Assembly: GCA_021848865.1 (NCBI GenBank) | Contig: JAJZTO010000018.1 | Coordinates: forward strand, 1 to 17,642 | Direction: 5' to 3' | DNA from: Myxococcales bacterium | GTDB taxonomy: Bacteria; Myxococcota; Myxococcia; Myxococcales; Anaeromyxobacteraceae | Length of the DNA: 17,642 nt | Shown here: positions 1 through 9,091 of the stretch, piece after piece | Layout: every line of letters begins with the position of its first letter | How positions within the stretch are numbered: position 1 is the first letter of the stretch | The notes under the pieces: generated by a model | What the model saw: only the letters and a program-made list of their open reading frames with translations | Told to the model about the DNA's origin: nothing | The model's database searches: none | Program-made: the position numbers and the translations under genes

Positions 1-21
1 TTTACCGGTTCGTCGGAGGCG

Positions 22-71
22 GGTGCCGGAGGCGATGTCCGGCACCGGGGCGAGGCGATGTCCGGCACCGG
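22..71. repeat. 20-bp direct repeat with overlapping 8-bp inverted repeat
   Basis: A 20-base unit (GAGGCGATGTCCGGCACCGG) occurs exactly at 29-48 and again at 52-71. The CCGGCACC in each copy is the reverse complement of GGTGCCGG at 22-29, so a hairpin with an 8-bp stem and 9-nt loop (22-46) can form. I see no coding region in 1-127 that I can support, so this is intergenic DNA downstream of the minus-strand gene at 128. Function is unknown; it could be a fragment of a dispersed repeat. Confidence 0.55.
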
Positions 72-94
72 CGCAGGCGGCGGCGAGGGAACGG

Positions 95-117
95 AAAAAG
101 GGCCCTGAAAACGGGCT
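95..117 (-). terminator. putative intrinsic terminator after the 128-913 gene
   Basis: Read on the minus strand, just past the TGA at 130-128, there is a short GC stem (GCCC/GGGC) with a loop containing TTTT, followed at once by TTTTT (95-99) and CC. The stem is only 4-6 bp, so this is a weak to moderate Rho-independent terminator. Its position right after a stop codon supports the call. Confidence 0.45.
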
Positions 118-127
118 CCTGCCCCCG

Positions 128-913
128 TCAGGCCCCGGGGCTCGGCCCCCGCGCCCAGGCCTGGTCCCAGGCGGCGCGGTCGAGGAGGGCGCGCACCGCG
201 GCGGGATCGCGCGGGTCGGCCTCGCCGGAGACGCGCCGCGACCAGACGGTGGCGCCGCTCGCCGCCTCGCGCAGCTCCAGGACGAGCTCGGTCTCGTCGC
301 CCGCGAGGAAGCCGCGCGCGCCGAGCCGGCCCTCCAGCGTCGGCGGGAGCTCGGGCGGGCGCATGGGCGGGCCGGCCACCGGCACCGGGAAGTGGAAGCC
401 GACGTCGAAGCTCCAGCCGAACCAGGGGGCGGGAGGTCCCACCGGAAGGCGCGGCGGGGGCGCGAGCCCGCGCGGCGGCGCCGTCCGCCCCACCGCCCCG
501 GCCGCCGGGGCCCGGCCCGGGGAGCCGGAGCCGCTCCCGCGGCTGGCGATGGCCACCAGCACCACCGCCACCGCCACCAACAGGACGATCCCGGCGACGG
601 CGGCGGCCTGCTGCTGTCGCCGGCCGGCGGTGCGGGTCACCGCCTGCTCCCGGACCACCAGCAGGTGGTCGGCGTCGGCGGCCGCCACGAAGCCCCGGCC
701 GTCGAGCGCGCCGCCGAGGGCCGCCCGCGACGCCGACAGCGCCTGGCCGGTCTCCTCGGGGGTGACGCCGCCCGCGCCCTCGACCCAGAGGTCGAGCAGC
801 GGCTCGGCGAGCGCCACCCGCAGCGGCGGCGGCGCGGGGGCGGCGGGGCGCGGCCGCACCGCCTGGCAGCCGAAGCAGAGGAAGGTGGCGAGGGCGACGA
901 GCGCGCGGCGCAC
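128..913 (-). CDS. hypothetical envelope protein, possible lipoprotein
   Basis: A 261-residue protein I cannot assign to a known family. It has a GTG start and no clear Shine-Dalgarno sequence. Residues 1-16 look like a signal peptide: two arginines, a hydrophobic stretch, then a cysteine at 16. The preceding residues (C-F-G) are a poor lipobox, so lipidation is uncertain. A Pro/Ala-rich stretch (20-31) follows, then a soluble segment. A strong hydrophobic helix (about 103-124) is followed by a Gly/Ser/Pro-rich low-complexity region (about 125-190) and a small C-terminal domain ending near A261. A lipid anchor and an internal membrane helix would be an unusual pair, so one of the two readings may be wrong. 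The gene follows atpC after 72 nt holding a stable hairpin, so it is probably a separate transcript. Codon use matches the neighbours and supports a real gene. Confidence 0.65.
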   Translation of the reverse strand: MRRALVALATFLCFGCQAVRPRPAAPAPPPLRVALAEPLLDLWVEGAGGVTPEETGQALSASRAALGGALDGRGFVAAADADHLLVVREQAVTRTAGRRQQQAAAVAGIVLLVAVAVVLVAIASRGSGSGSPGRAPAAGAVGRTAPPRGLAPPPRLPVGPPAPWFGWSFDVGFHFPVPVAGPPMRPPELPPTLEGRLGARGFLAGDETELVLELREAASGATVWSRRVSGEADPRDPAAVRALLDRAAWDQAWARGPSPGA

Positions 914-933
914 CGGGAGAGCGTCACGCAGGC

Positions 934-964
934 GCGGCCCGGGCGCAAGTGCGCGCCGGGCCGC
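934..964. terminator. stable hairpin at the end of the atp operon
   Basis: GCGGCCCGG (934-942) pairs with CCGGGCCGC (956-964), and GCGC (943-946) pairs with GCGC (951-954) around an AAGT loop, with one bulged G at 955. That makes a 13-bp stem in the 72-nt gap after atpC. There is no T-tract on either strand, so termination by this hairpin alone is inferred. Confidence 0.5.
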
Positions 965-985
965 ACCAGGCCGGGTGGGCGCGCC

Positions 986-1381
986 CTACCCGGCGACGCC
1001 CAGCCGGGCGGCGGCCCGCTTCACCCGGGCGGCCTCCATGGCGTGGTTCTGGTCCTGCTCGGTGAGCGAGCGGAGCCGCTCGGTGGACTCGTGGAAGGCG
1101 CGGCGGGCGCGCTCCACGTCGATGTCCTCGCGGGCCTCGGCGGTGTCGGCGAGCACCATCACCCGGTCGTCGGCCACCTGGAGGAAGCCGCCGCCGATGG
1201 CGTAGTGGGTCTCCTGGCCGCCCTGGACCAGCGTGAGCCGGCCCGGCTCCAGCGCCGAGAGGAAGGCGGTGTGGCCCCGGCGGACGCCGAAGCCCCCCTG
1301 CACGCCGGGGGCGCGGACCTCGTCGCACTCGACGACGGCCACCCGCTTCTCCGGCGTGACGATCTCGACCTTGAGCGCCAT
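986..1381 (-). CDS. atpC: ATP synthase F1 subunit epsilon
   Basis: This is the 131-aa epsilon subunit of the F1 central stalk, which links the gamma rotor to the c-ring and can inhibit ATP hydrolysis through its C-terminal helices. The N-terminal beta-sandwich (about 1-85) shows the family pattern: a start like LKVEIVTPEK, the GGFGVRRGHTAFLSAL stretch near 29-44, and YAIGGGFLQV near 60-69. The remaining 45 residues form the helical hairpin, so the protein is the full-length bacterial type. ATG start. It lies 4 nt after the atpD stop codon, consistent with translational coupling as the last gene of the F1 operon. Family assignment is firm. Confidence 0.97.
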   Translation of the reverse strand: MALKVEIVTPEKRVAVVECDEVRAPGVQGGFGVRRGHTAFLSALEPGRLTLVQGGQETHYAIGGGFLQVADDRVMVLADTAEAREDIDVERARRAFHESTERLRSLTEQDQNHAMEAARVKRAAARLGVAG

Positions 1382-1385
1382 GTCC

Positions 1386-2831
<1,446 letters not shown>

Positions 2832-2889
2832 GTCTTGGGTCTTTCCGTTGGGGGCCGGGTTCCTGGGGCGGCGGGGGAGGAGCCCCGCC

Positions 2890-3759
2890 CTACTTGAGCG
2901 ACTCGGCGCCGCTGACGATCTCCGACAGTTCCTTGGTGATGTAGGCCTGCCGCGCCCGGTTGTACTGGAGCGACAGCGCGCCGATCATCTCGGTGGCGTT
3001 CTTGGTGGCCGACTCCATGGCCGTCATCCGCGCGCCGTGCTCGCTGGCGGCGCTGTCGAGCAGCGCCCGCCACACCTGGATCTCCAGGTGGCGCGGCACC
3101 AGGTCGCGCAGCAGCCGGTCGCGGGCGGGCTCGAAGAGGAAGTCCACCCCGGCGGCCTCCTCGGCCGGACCGGTGTCCACCGGCAGCAGCTGCTTCAGCG
3201 TCACCTTCTGGGAGATGGCGCTCTTGAACTCGTTGAAGACCAGGAAGACGCCGTCGATCTCCCCGGAGAGGAAGCGCTCGGCGTACTCGCGGGCGATCTC
3301 CTGGGCCTTCTCGAAGGAGAGCCGGGCGTGCACCCCGGTGAAGTCCTTGCGGATGGCGACCTGGCGGGCCCGGAAGAAGTCGCGGCCCTTCTTGCCGATC
3401 GTCGAGACCAGCACCTTCTCGTACCGGTCGGCGTTCTCCACCAGGAAGCGCTGCACCCGGCGGCCGATGTTGGAGTTGAAGCCGCCGGCCAGGCCGCGGT
3501 CGGAGGTGATGACCACCAGCTCCACCACCCGGGCGGGCCGGGCCTGGAGCAGCGGGTGGCCGGCGCCTTCCTCGGCGGAGGCGCGCTGGGCGATGCGGGT
3601 CAGCGCCTGCTCCAGCAGGGAGGCGTAGGGCCGGGCCCGGGTGATGGCGTCCTGGGCGCGGCGCAGCTTGGCCGCGGCCACCATCTTCATGGCCTTGGTG
3701 ATCTGCTGCGTGCTCTTGACGGAGCCGATGCGGCGCCGGATGTCGCGGAGGGAGGGCAC
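2890..3759 (-). CDS. atpG: ATP synthase F1 subunit gamma
   Basis: A 289-aa gamma subunit, the rotating shaft of F1. The N-terminal helix is diagnostic (RDIRRRIGSVKSTQQITKAM followed by KMVAAAKLRRAQ), as is the C-terminal helix (ATKNATEMIGALSLQYNRAR, then QAYITKELSEIVSGAE). The centre is the Rossmann-like domain, with SDRGLAGGFNSNI near 84-96. GTG start with a GAGG motif about 8 nt upstream. It lies 24 nt after atpA. Full length, nothing unusual. Confidence 0.98.
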   Translation of the reverse strand: MPSLRDIRRRIGSVKSTQQITKAMKMVAAAKLRRAQDAITRARPYASLLEQALTRIAQRASAEEGAGHPLLQARPARVVELVVITSDRGLAGGFNSNIGRRVQRFLVENADRYEKVLVSTIGKKGRDFFRARQVAIRKDFTGVHARLSFEKAQEIAREYAERFLSGEIDGVFLVFNEFKSAISQKVTLKQLLPVDTGPAEEAAGVDFLFEPARDRLLRDLVPRHLEIQVWRALLDSAASEHGARMTAMESATKNATEMIGALSLQYNRARQAYITKELSEIVSGAESLK

Positions 3760-3783
3760 GGGGGGCCTCGGGTCGGCTCGGGC

Positions 3784-5316
<1,533 letters not shown>

Positions 5317-5350
5317 TTCGTTCGATCTCCGGGAAGAGGGGCGAAGGCGT

Positions 5351-5890
5351 TCAGGACTTCAGGGTCCGGCGCAGGTCCTCGAGCTGGCTGCGCAGCGAGC
5401 CGTCGTAGACGAAGCTGCCCACCTGGGCGACGACGCCGCCGAGCAGGGCCGGGTCCACCGCGGCCTCCAGGATCACCTGGGCGCGGGCGGCGGCGGCGAG
5501 GCGGTCCGACAGCGCCTGGGCCTCGGCCGGGAGGAGCGCGACCGCGCTCGTCACCCGGGCGCGGACGCGGCCCAGCTTCTCGTCGGCGAGCCGGCCGAAG
5601 ACGTCGGCGATCCCGCCGAGGTAGTCGAGCCGGTTGCGGTCGGCGAGCAGGGCGAGGAGGTGGGTGGGCTCGGGGTCGAGCCCGAGCGCCCGGGCCAGCT
5701 GGGCGGCGATGCCCTGGCGCTGCTCCTTGGTGTAGACCGGGTTCGCCAGCACGGCGCGCAGCTCGGGCGACCCGTCGACGGCTTTCTGGAGCGCCACCAG
5801 GCTCTCGGCCCAGGGCTCGACCTTCCGGGCCTCGACGGCCAGGTCGAACAGGGCTTTCGCGTACCGGCGCGCGATGGATCCGACGATCAT
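5351..5890 (-). CDS. atpH: ATP synthase F1 subunit delta
   Basis: A 179-aa delta subunit (OSCP type), the peripheral-stalk cap that binds alpha. The N-terminal six-helix domain begins IARRYAKALFDLA, and the C-terminal part carries a run like RSQLEDLRRTLKS, as in other delta subunits. I chose the ATG at 5890: the conserved N-terminus starts within five residues, and an AAGGGG Shine-Dalgarno-like run lies 10 nt upstream. A second in-frame ATG at 5911 would add seven unconserved residues. First gene of the F1 operon. No F0 genes (atpB, atpE, atpF) precede it; hsp20 is divergent on the other side. The ribosome-binding site is inside a perfect inverted repeat. Confidence 0.96.
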   Translation of the reverse strand: MIVGSIARRYAKALFDLAVEARKVEPWAESLVALQKAVDGSPELRAVLANPVYTKEQRQGIAAQLARALGLDPEPTHLLALLADRNRLDYLGGIADVFGRLADEKLGRVRARVTSAVALLPAEAQALSDRLAAAARAQVILEAAVDPALLGGVVAQVGSFVYDGSLRSQLEDLRRTLKS

Positions 5891-5906
5891 AAGGGGCGCC
5901 CCCCTT
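5891..5906 (-). promoter_or_regulatory. hairpin over the atpH ribosome-binding site
   Basis: On the minus strand AAGGGG (5906-5901), a GGCG loop and CCCCTT (5896-5891) form a perfect 6-bp stem directly before the atpH ATG. The left arm is the best Shine-Dalgarno candidate, so the stem could hide it. That it controls translation is inferred. Confidence 0.4.
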
Positions 5907-5948
5907 AGCATGGCCCGAGATCCCCGGTCAAGGGTTTCCCTCGGGCAA

Positions 5949-6008
5949 TCCCCTGTCCCGTCCGGCAGTTAGCCCGCATTTGACAGGGGACTGGCCCGAC
6001 TTACGTTC
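5949..6008 (+). promoter_or_regulatory. hsp20 promoter with inverted-repeat operator candidate
   Basis: A perfect -35 TTGACA lies at 5980-5985, with a 16-nt spacer to TACGTT (6002-6007), a weak -10 (3 of 6). A perfect 9-bp inverted repeat, TCCCCTGTC (5949-5957) and GACAGGGGA (5982-5990), has its right half on the -35 box, where a repressor could act. A second inverted repeat, GCCCGAG/CTCGGGC, lies at 5913-5919 and 5940-5946, closer to atpH. The CIRCE sequence is absent. The atpH promoter must also lie in 5891-6047. A TTGACC on the minus strand (5931-5926) is the only -35-like match I see, and its -10 is unconvincing. Confidence 0.5.
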
Positions 6009-6047
6009 CCCTCGCGCCGATCAGGCGGCAAAAACGGAGGAAAGATC

Positions 6048-6485
6048 ATGGCGATGCTGACGAGATGGGATCCCTGGCGCGAGCTGGCCCGCATGCAGGA
6101 GGACCTCGGCCGGGTGTTCGACGACCGCTGGACCGTTCGCAGCAGCGAGTCGGTCGGCTGGACCCCGGCGGTGGACATCTACGAGGACGAGGAGGCGCTG
6201 ACGCTGCGCTTCGAGCTGGCGGGGGTCGAGCCCAAGGACGTGGACATCCGCTTCGAGAACGGCACCCTCACCCTGAAGGGCGAGCGGAAGCTGGAGCTCG
6301 AGGACCGGCGCGACAACTACCACCGCATCGAGCGGCAGTACGGCTCCTTCACCCGCGGCTTCTCGCTGCCGGCCACCGTGGACGCGGAGAAGATCAAGGC
6401 CGAGTCGAGGAACGGGGTGCTGGTGGTGACCCTGCCGAAGAAGGCCGAGGCCAAGCCGAAGAGCATCCAGGTGAAGGTGAGCTGA
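6048..6485 (+). CDS. hsp20: small heat-shock protein, Hsp20/alpha-crystallin family
   Basis: A 145-aa ATP-independent holdase chaperone that binds unfolding proteins in the cytoplasm. The N-terminal arm (MAMLTRWDPWRELARMQEDL) is typical of bacterial class A Hsp20. The alpha-crystallin domain runs from about 39 to 127 and includes LAGVEPKDVDI, GTLTLKGER, YGSFTRGFSLP and NGVLVVTLPK. The C-terminal IQV near residue 141 is the I-x-I/V motif that docks subunits into oligomers. ATG start with GGAGG 7 nt upstream. Monocistronic: divergent from atpH and closed by a strong hairpin. Heat or stress induction is expected from the family. Confidence 0.96.
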   Translation: MAMLTRWDPWRELARMQEDLGRVFDDRWTVRSSESVGWTPAVDIYEDEEALTLRFELAGVEPKDVDIRFENGTLTLKGERKLELEDRRDNYHRIERQYGSFTRGFSLPATVDAEKIKAESRNGVLVVTLPKKAEAKPKSIQVKVS

Positions 6486-6513
6486 TCCACGATTCGTGAA
6501 GCTCACCATCCGT

Positions 6514-6553
6514 GACGCACCGAGGGCCCCGCCGGACGGGGCCCTCGTGCGTC
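6514..6553. terminator. bidirectional terminator-like hairpin between hsp20 and bacM
   Basis: CGAGGGCCCCG (6521-6531) and CGGGGCCCTCG (6537-6547) form a perfect 11-bp stem with a CCGGA loop. After a bulged C at 6520, GACGCA (6514-6519) pairs with TGCGTC (6548-6553), for 17 bp in total. It lies in the 93-nt gap between two convergent genes, where a shared terminator is expected. No T-tract follows on either strand. Confidence 0.65.
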
Positions 6554-6578
6554 CGGGGGCGGCGGCGCGCCGGCCCCG

Positions 6579-6989
6579 CTAGGGCAGGGGGGTGAGCGCG
6601 GGCGCCGAGGCCCGCGGAGCGCCCGTGCTCTCCATCTTGCACTGGCCGTCGAAGAGCACGCCCTTCTCCACCATCAGCGACGGGGTCTCGACGTTGCCGT
6701 GCACCCGCGCCGGCTGGTGGAGCTCGACCAGCGTCTTGGCGTGGACGTTGCCGTTCACCTCGCCGTGGACGATGAGGGTGCCGCAGGTGATCTCCGCGGA
6801 GATCTGCGCGCCCTCGCCGACCACCAGGACGTCGCCGGTGACGATGGTGCCGGTGAACTTCCCGTCGATGCGGACGGTGCCCTCGAAGGTGAGCTTGCCG
6901 TCGAACTCGGAGCCGCGCCCGAGCAGGGCGTTCAGCTCGCTGGTGGCGGCCGCCGGGGCGGGCAGCTCGTCTCGCTTCAACATGGCCAT
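6579..6989 (-). CDS. bacM: bactofilin, polymer-forming cytoskeletal protein
   Basis: A 136-aa bactofilin (DUF583 family). These proteins build nucleotide-free filaments from a right-handed beta-helix. The core (about 24-122) shows the repeating short-strand pattern: GSEFDGKLTFEGTVRIDG, KFTGTIVTGDVLVVGEGA, QISAEITCGTLIVHGEVNG and so on. A short charged N-terminus and a disordered Pro/Ala tail flank it. ATG with GGAGG 7 nt upstream; a second ATG two codons in (6983) is possible. It lies 51 nt after parB. In Myxococcus xanthus the bactofilin BacM is encoded beside parAB, and other bactofilins there scaffold ParABS. The symbol rests on that synteny; assignment to the bactofilin family is firm. 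Confidence 0.9.
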   Translation of the reverse strand: MAMLKRDELPAPAAATSELNALLGRGSEFDGKLTFEGTVRIDGKFTGTIVTGDVLVVGEGAQISAEITCGTLIVHGEVNGNVHAKTLVELHQPARVHGNVETPSLMVEKGVLFDGQCKMESTGAPRASAPALTPLP

Positions 6990-7040
6990 GGCCTTCTCCT
7001 CCCACTCCCGGGTGCGGGGACGGGAGGCCCGGGGCGCCGC

Positions 7041-7913
7041 TCAGGCGCCGATCCGGCCCAGGATCCCGTCCAGTTCCTCCAGGGAGGTGTACTCGATCTC
7101 CAGCTTCCCGGCCACCTTGGTTCGCGGGAGCACCCGGCAGCGGCACCCGAGCCGCCGGGAGAGGCGCGCCGCGAGGTCGCGGGTGCCGGGCGTCCCGGCC
7201 GGCTCGACCTTGCGCACCTTTCCCTGCCCCAGCAGCTCGCGCACCAGCGCCTCGGTGGCCCGCACCGAGAGCCCCTCGCGCAGCACCTTCTGGGCGGCGC
7301 GCCGGACGGCGTCGGCCCCCTCGAGCGCGAGCAGCGCGCGGGCGTGGCCCATCTCCAGCTGCCCGCCGCGGACCGCGTCCCGGACGTCCCCGGGGAGCTT
7401 CAGGAGCCGGAGGGCGTTGGCGACGGTGGAGCGCTCCTTCCCCACCCGCTCGGCCACCTGCTCCTGGGTGAGCCCGTGGTCCCGGGCCAGCACCTCGTAG
7501 GCCTCGGCCTCCTCGATGGCGTTCAGGTCGGCGCGCTGGAGGTTCTCGACCAGCGCCAGCTCGAAGGCCTCCCGGTCGCTGGCCTCGCGCACGATGGCCG
7601 GGATCTCCCGCAGCCCGGCGCGCTGGGCGGCGCGCCAGCGGCGCTCGCCGGCGACGATGCGGTAGCGGGCCCCCTCGCGCCGCACCAGGATGGGCTCGAC
7701 CACCCCGTGCTCCTGGATGGAGGCGGCCAGCTCGGCGAGCCGGGCCTCGTCGAAGCGCTTGCGCGGCTGCTTCGCGCTGCGCTCCACCGCCTCGATGGGG
7801 AGCTGCAGCAGCGCCCGCCCGGGCGCCGCCGGGGCGGCCGGCGGGGGGGCGTTCCCGAGGAGGGCGGCCATGCCGCGCCCCAGCGCGGGCCGGCGGCGGT
7901 CGGCGATGCTCAT
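7041..7913 (-). CDS. parB: chromosome-partitioning protein ParB
   Basis: A 290-aa ParB, the CTP-dependent clamp that loads at parS and spreads along DNA. The N-terminal LGRGMAALL (11-19) resembles the segment that stimulates ParA ATPase. The CTP-binding domain has GERRWRAA (89-96) and ENLQRADLNAIEEA (123-136). A helix-turn-helix lies at about 148-173 (LTQEQVAERVGKERSTVANA), and the C-terminal 60 residues form the dimerisation domain. The ATG at 7913 overlaps the parA stop codon as ATGA. The reading frame stays open further upstream, but only inside parA, so the internal start is right. Confidence 0.97.
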   Translation of the reverse strand: MSIADRRRPALGRGMAALLGNAPPPAAPAAPGRALLQLPIEAVERSAKQPRKRFDEARLAELAASIQEHGVVEPILVRREGARYRIVAGERRWRAAQRAGLREIPAIVREASDREAFELALVENLQRADLNAIEEAEAYEVLARDHGLTQEQVAERVGKERSTVANALRLLKLPGDVRDAVRGGQLEMGHARALLALEGADAVRRAAQKVLREGLSVRATEALVRELLGQGKVRKVEPAGTPGTRDLAARLSRRLGCRCRVLPRTKVAGKLEIEYTSLEELDGILGRIGA

Positions 7914-8692
7914 GCGGCCCTCCCGACCTTCCCGGCCCGCTTCACCAGCTCGCGGGCCAGCGCCAGGTAGCTCTGGCAGCCCTTGGAGGCCACGTCGTAG
8001 AGGAGCACCGGCTTCCCGTGCGACGGGCTCTCCGAGAGCCGGACGTTGCGCGGGATGACGGTCTGGAAGACCTCCTTCTTGAAGTGGGTGCGGATCTCCT
8101 CGGTGACCTGGGTGGCCAGGTTGTTCGGCGCGTGCATGGTGAGGACGATGCCCTCCACCGCGAGCCGGGGGTTGGCGCCCTCCCGGACCAGGTCGATGGT
8201 GCGCAGCACGTCGGCCAACCCCTCGAGCGCGTAGTACTCGCACTGCAGGGGGATGAGGACGCCGTGGGCGGCGACCAGGCCGTTCAGGGTGAGGAGGCCG
8301 AGCGAGGGCGGGCAGTCCACGATCAGGTACTCGTAGTCGCCGGCGACCGGATCGAGGGCCTTCCGCAGGCGGTGCTCGCGCCGCTCCTCGCCGGCCAGCT
8401 CCAGCTCGGCCCCGACCAGGTGGCGGCTGGCGGGGACGAGGTCCAGGAACTTCAGCTCGGTCCTGCGCACCACCTCGGCGACGGGGCGCCCCTCGAGGAG
8501 CACCTCGTAGAGGCTCGCCCCCTCGACCTCGTCCCGGGTGACGCCCAGCGCCGAGCCGGCGTTGCCCTGCGGGTCGATGTCCACGAGGAGCGTCCGCCGC
8601 TCCGCGGCGGCCAGCGAGGCCGCGAGGTTCACGGCGGTGGTGGTCTTGCCGACCCCGCCCTTCTGGTTGGCGATGGTGAGGATGCGGCCCAT
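7910..8692 (-). CDS. parA: chromosome-partitioning ATPase ParA
   Basis: A 260-aa ParA/Soj ATPase that binds DNA in its ATP dimer form and, with ParB, drives origin segregation. Landmarks: the deviant Walker A KGGVGKTT (11-18), the A' motif DIDPQGNA (38-45), Walker B LIVDCPP near 118-124, and later residues such as SESPSHGKPV. I start at the ATG at 8692 (MGRILTIANQ), the normal Soj-type beginning, with AGGGG 5 nt upstream. The open frame continues upstream through 21 unconserved codons and a repeat-derived Asp-Pro-Arg stretch, which I leave out. First gene of parA-parB-bacM, with two parS sites upstream. Confidence 0.98.
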   Translation of the reverse strand: MGRILTIANQKGGVGKTTTAVNLAASLAAAERRTLLVDIDPQGNAGSALGVTRDEVEGASLYEVLLEGRPVAEVVRRTELKFLDLVPASRHLVGAELELAGEERREHRLRKALDPVAGDYEYLIVDCPPSLGLLTLNGLVAAHGVLIPLQCEYYALEGLADVLRTIDLVREGANPRLAVEGIVLTMHAPNNLATQVTEEIRTHFKKEVFQTVIPRNVRLSESPSHGKPVLLYDVASKGCQSYLALARELVKRAGKVGRAA

Positions 8693-8838
8693 GGCTCCCC
8701 CTGTCTTCGCGGGCTTACCGCCGGGGATGGCGCGCAGCGCGGTGCGTGTCATGTCATGTCCTGTCACGGCCCTCGGCCGGGCGCAAGGTGGAGGCGGGGG
8801 GAGGATGGATCGCCGATCTGACAGCCGGAGGCCCGGGA

Positions 8839-8856
8839 GTGTTCCACGTGGAACAC
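8839..8856. promoter_or_regulatory. parS site 1
   Basis: A perfect 18-bp palindrome, GTGTTCCACGTGGAACAC, holding the core GTTCCACGTGGAAC reported for myxobacterial parS. It is the ParB loading site. It lies 147 nt upstream of parA. Confidence 0.93.
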
Positions 8857-8878
8857 CGACCGATTGCCGCGGGCCGGA

Positions 8879-8894
8879 TGTTCCACGTGGAACA
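8879..8894. promoter_or_regulatory. parS site 2
   Basis: A perfect 16-bp palindrome, TGTTCCACGTGGAACA, with the same core as parS site 1 and a centre-to-centre distance of 39 bp. These are the only two copies I found in the window. Confidence 0.93.
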
Positions 8895-8910
8895 GGGAGG
8901 GGTGACCCGC

Positions 8911-9033
8911 GACCGGGGTCGCGGTCGGGGTCGGGGTCGCGGTCGGGGTCGCGGTCGGGGTCGCGGGTCGGGGTCGCGGTCGGGGTCGCGGGTCGGGGTC
9001 GGGGGTCGGGGTCGGGGTCGCGGTCGGGGGTCG
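8911..9033. repeat. GGTCGC/GGTCGG hexamer tandem repeat
   Basis: About 120 nt built almost only from GGTCGC, GGTCGG and GGGTCG units, with small 1-2 base slips. On the plus strand it is rich in GGGG runs. A shorter degenerate stretch of the same motif lies at 9840-9881. It shows frame-independent sequence repetition rather than codon bias, so it is not coding. It could form G-quadruplexes and is likely to vary in length. Confidence 0.85.
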
Positions 9034-9040
9034 CAGAGAA

Positions 9041-9091
9041 GTTCATGGCTCGGCCCCTTCCCTGACGGGTGAAAGGGGCCTCGCCATGAAC
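9041..9091 (+). repeat. stem-loop over the start of four-helix-bundle gene 1
   Basis: Arms 9041-9059 and 9073-9091 pair over 17 of 19 positions, with a 2x2 internal loop (TC at 9050-9051 against TC at 9081-9082) and a 13-nt loop that contains CCC-TGAC-GGG. The Shine-Dalgarno-like AAAGGGG and the ATG (9086-9088) lie in the right arm. A related element at 9788-9838 keeps the core but has different outer arms. Confidence 0.75.

Larger units (their letters stand above)
8693..9040. other. parA upstream intergenic region
   Basis: This 348-nt stretch has no gene I can support. It holds two parS sites (8839-8894) and a hexamer tandem repeat (8911-9033). CATGT/CATGT/CCTGT at 8748-8763 is a short direct repeat close to parA. 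The parA promoter should lie here on the minus strand, but I see no convincing -35/-10 pair. Confidence 0.6.

Noticed and set aside
5891..6047. CIRCE element or sigma-54 promoter for hsp20
   Set aside because: No TTAGCACTC/GAGTGCTAA pair is present, and TGGCCCG near 5992 lacks a GC at the required -12 spacing.
8911..9033. CRISPR-like array
   Set aside because: Units are contiguous hexamers with no unique spacers of fixed length.
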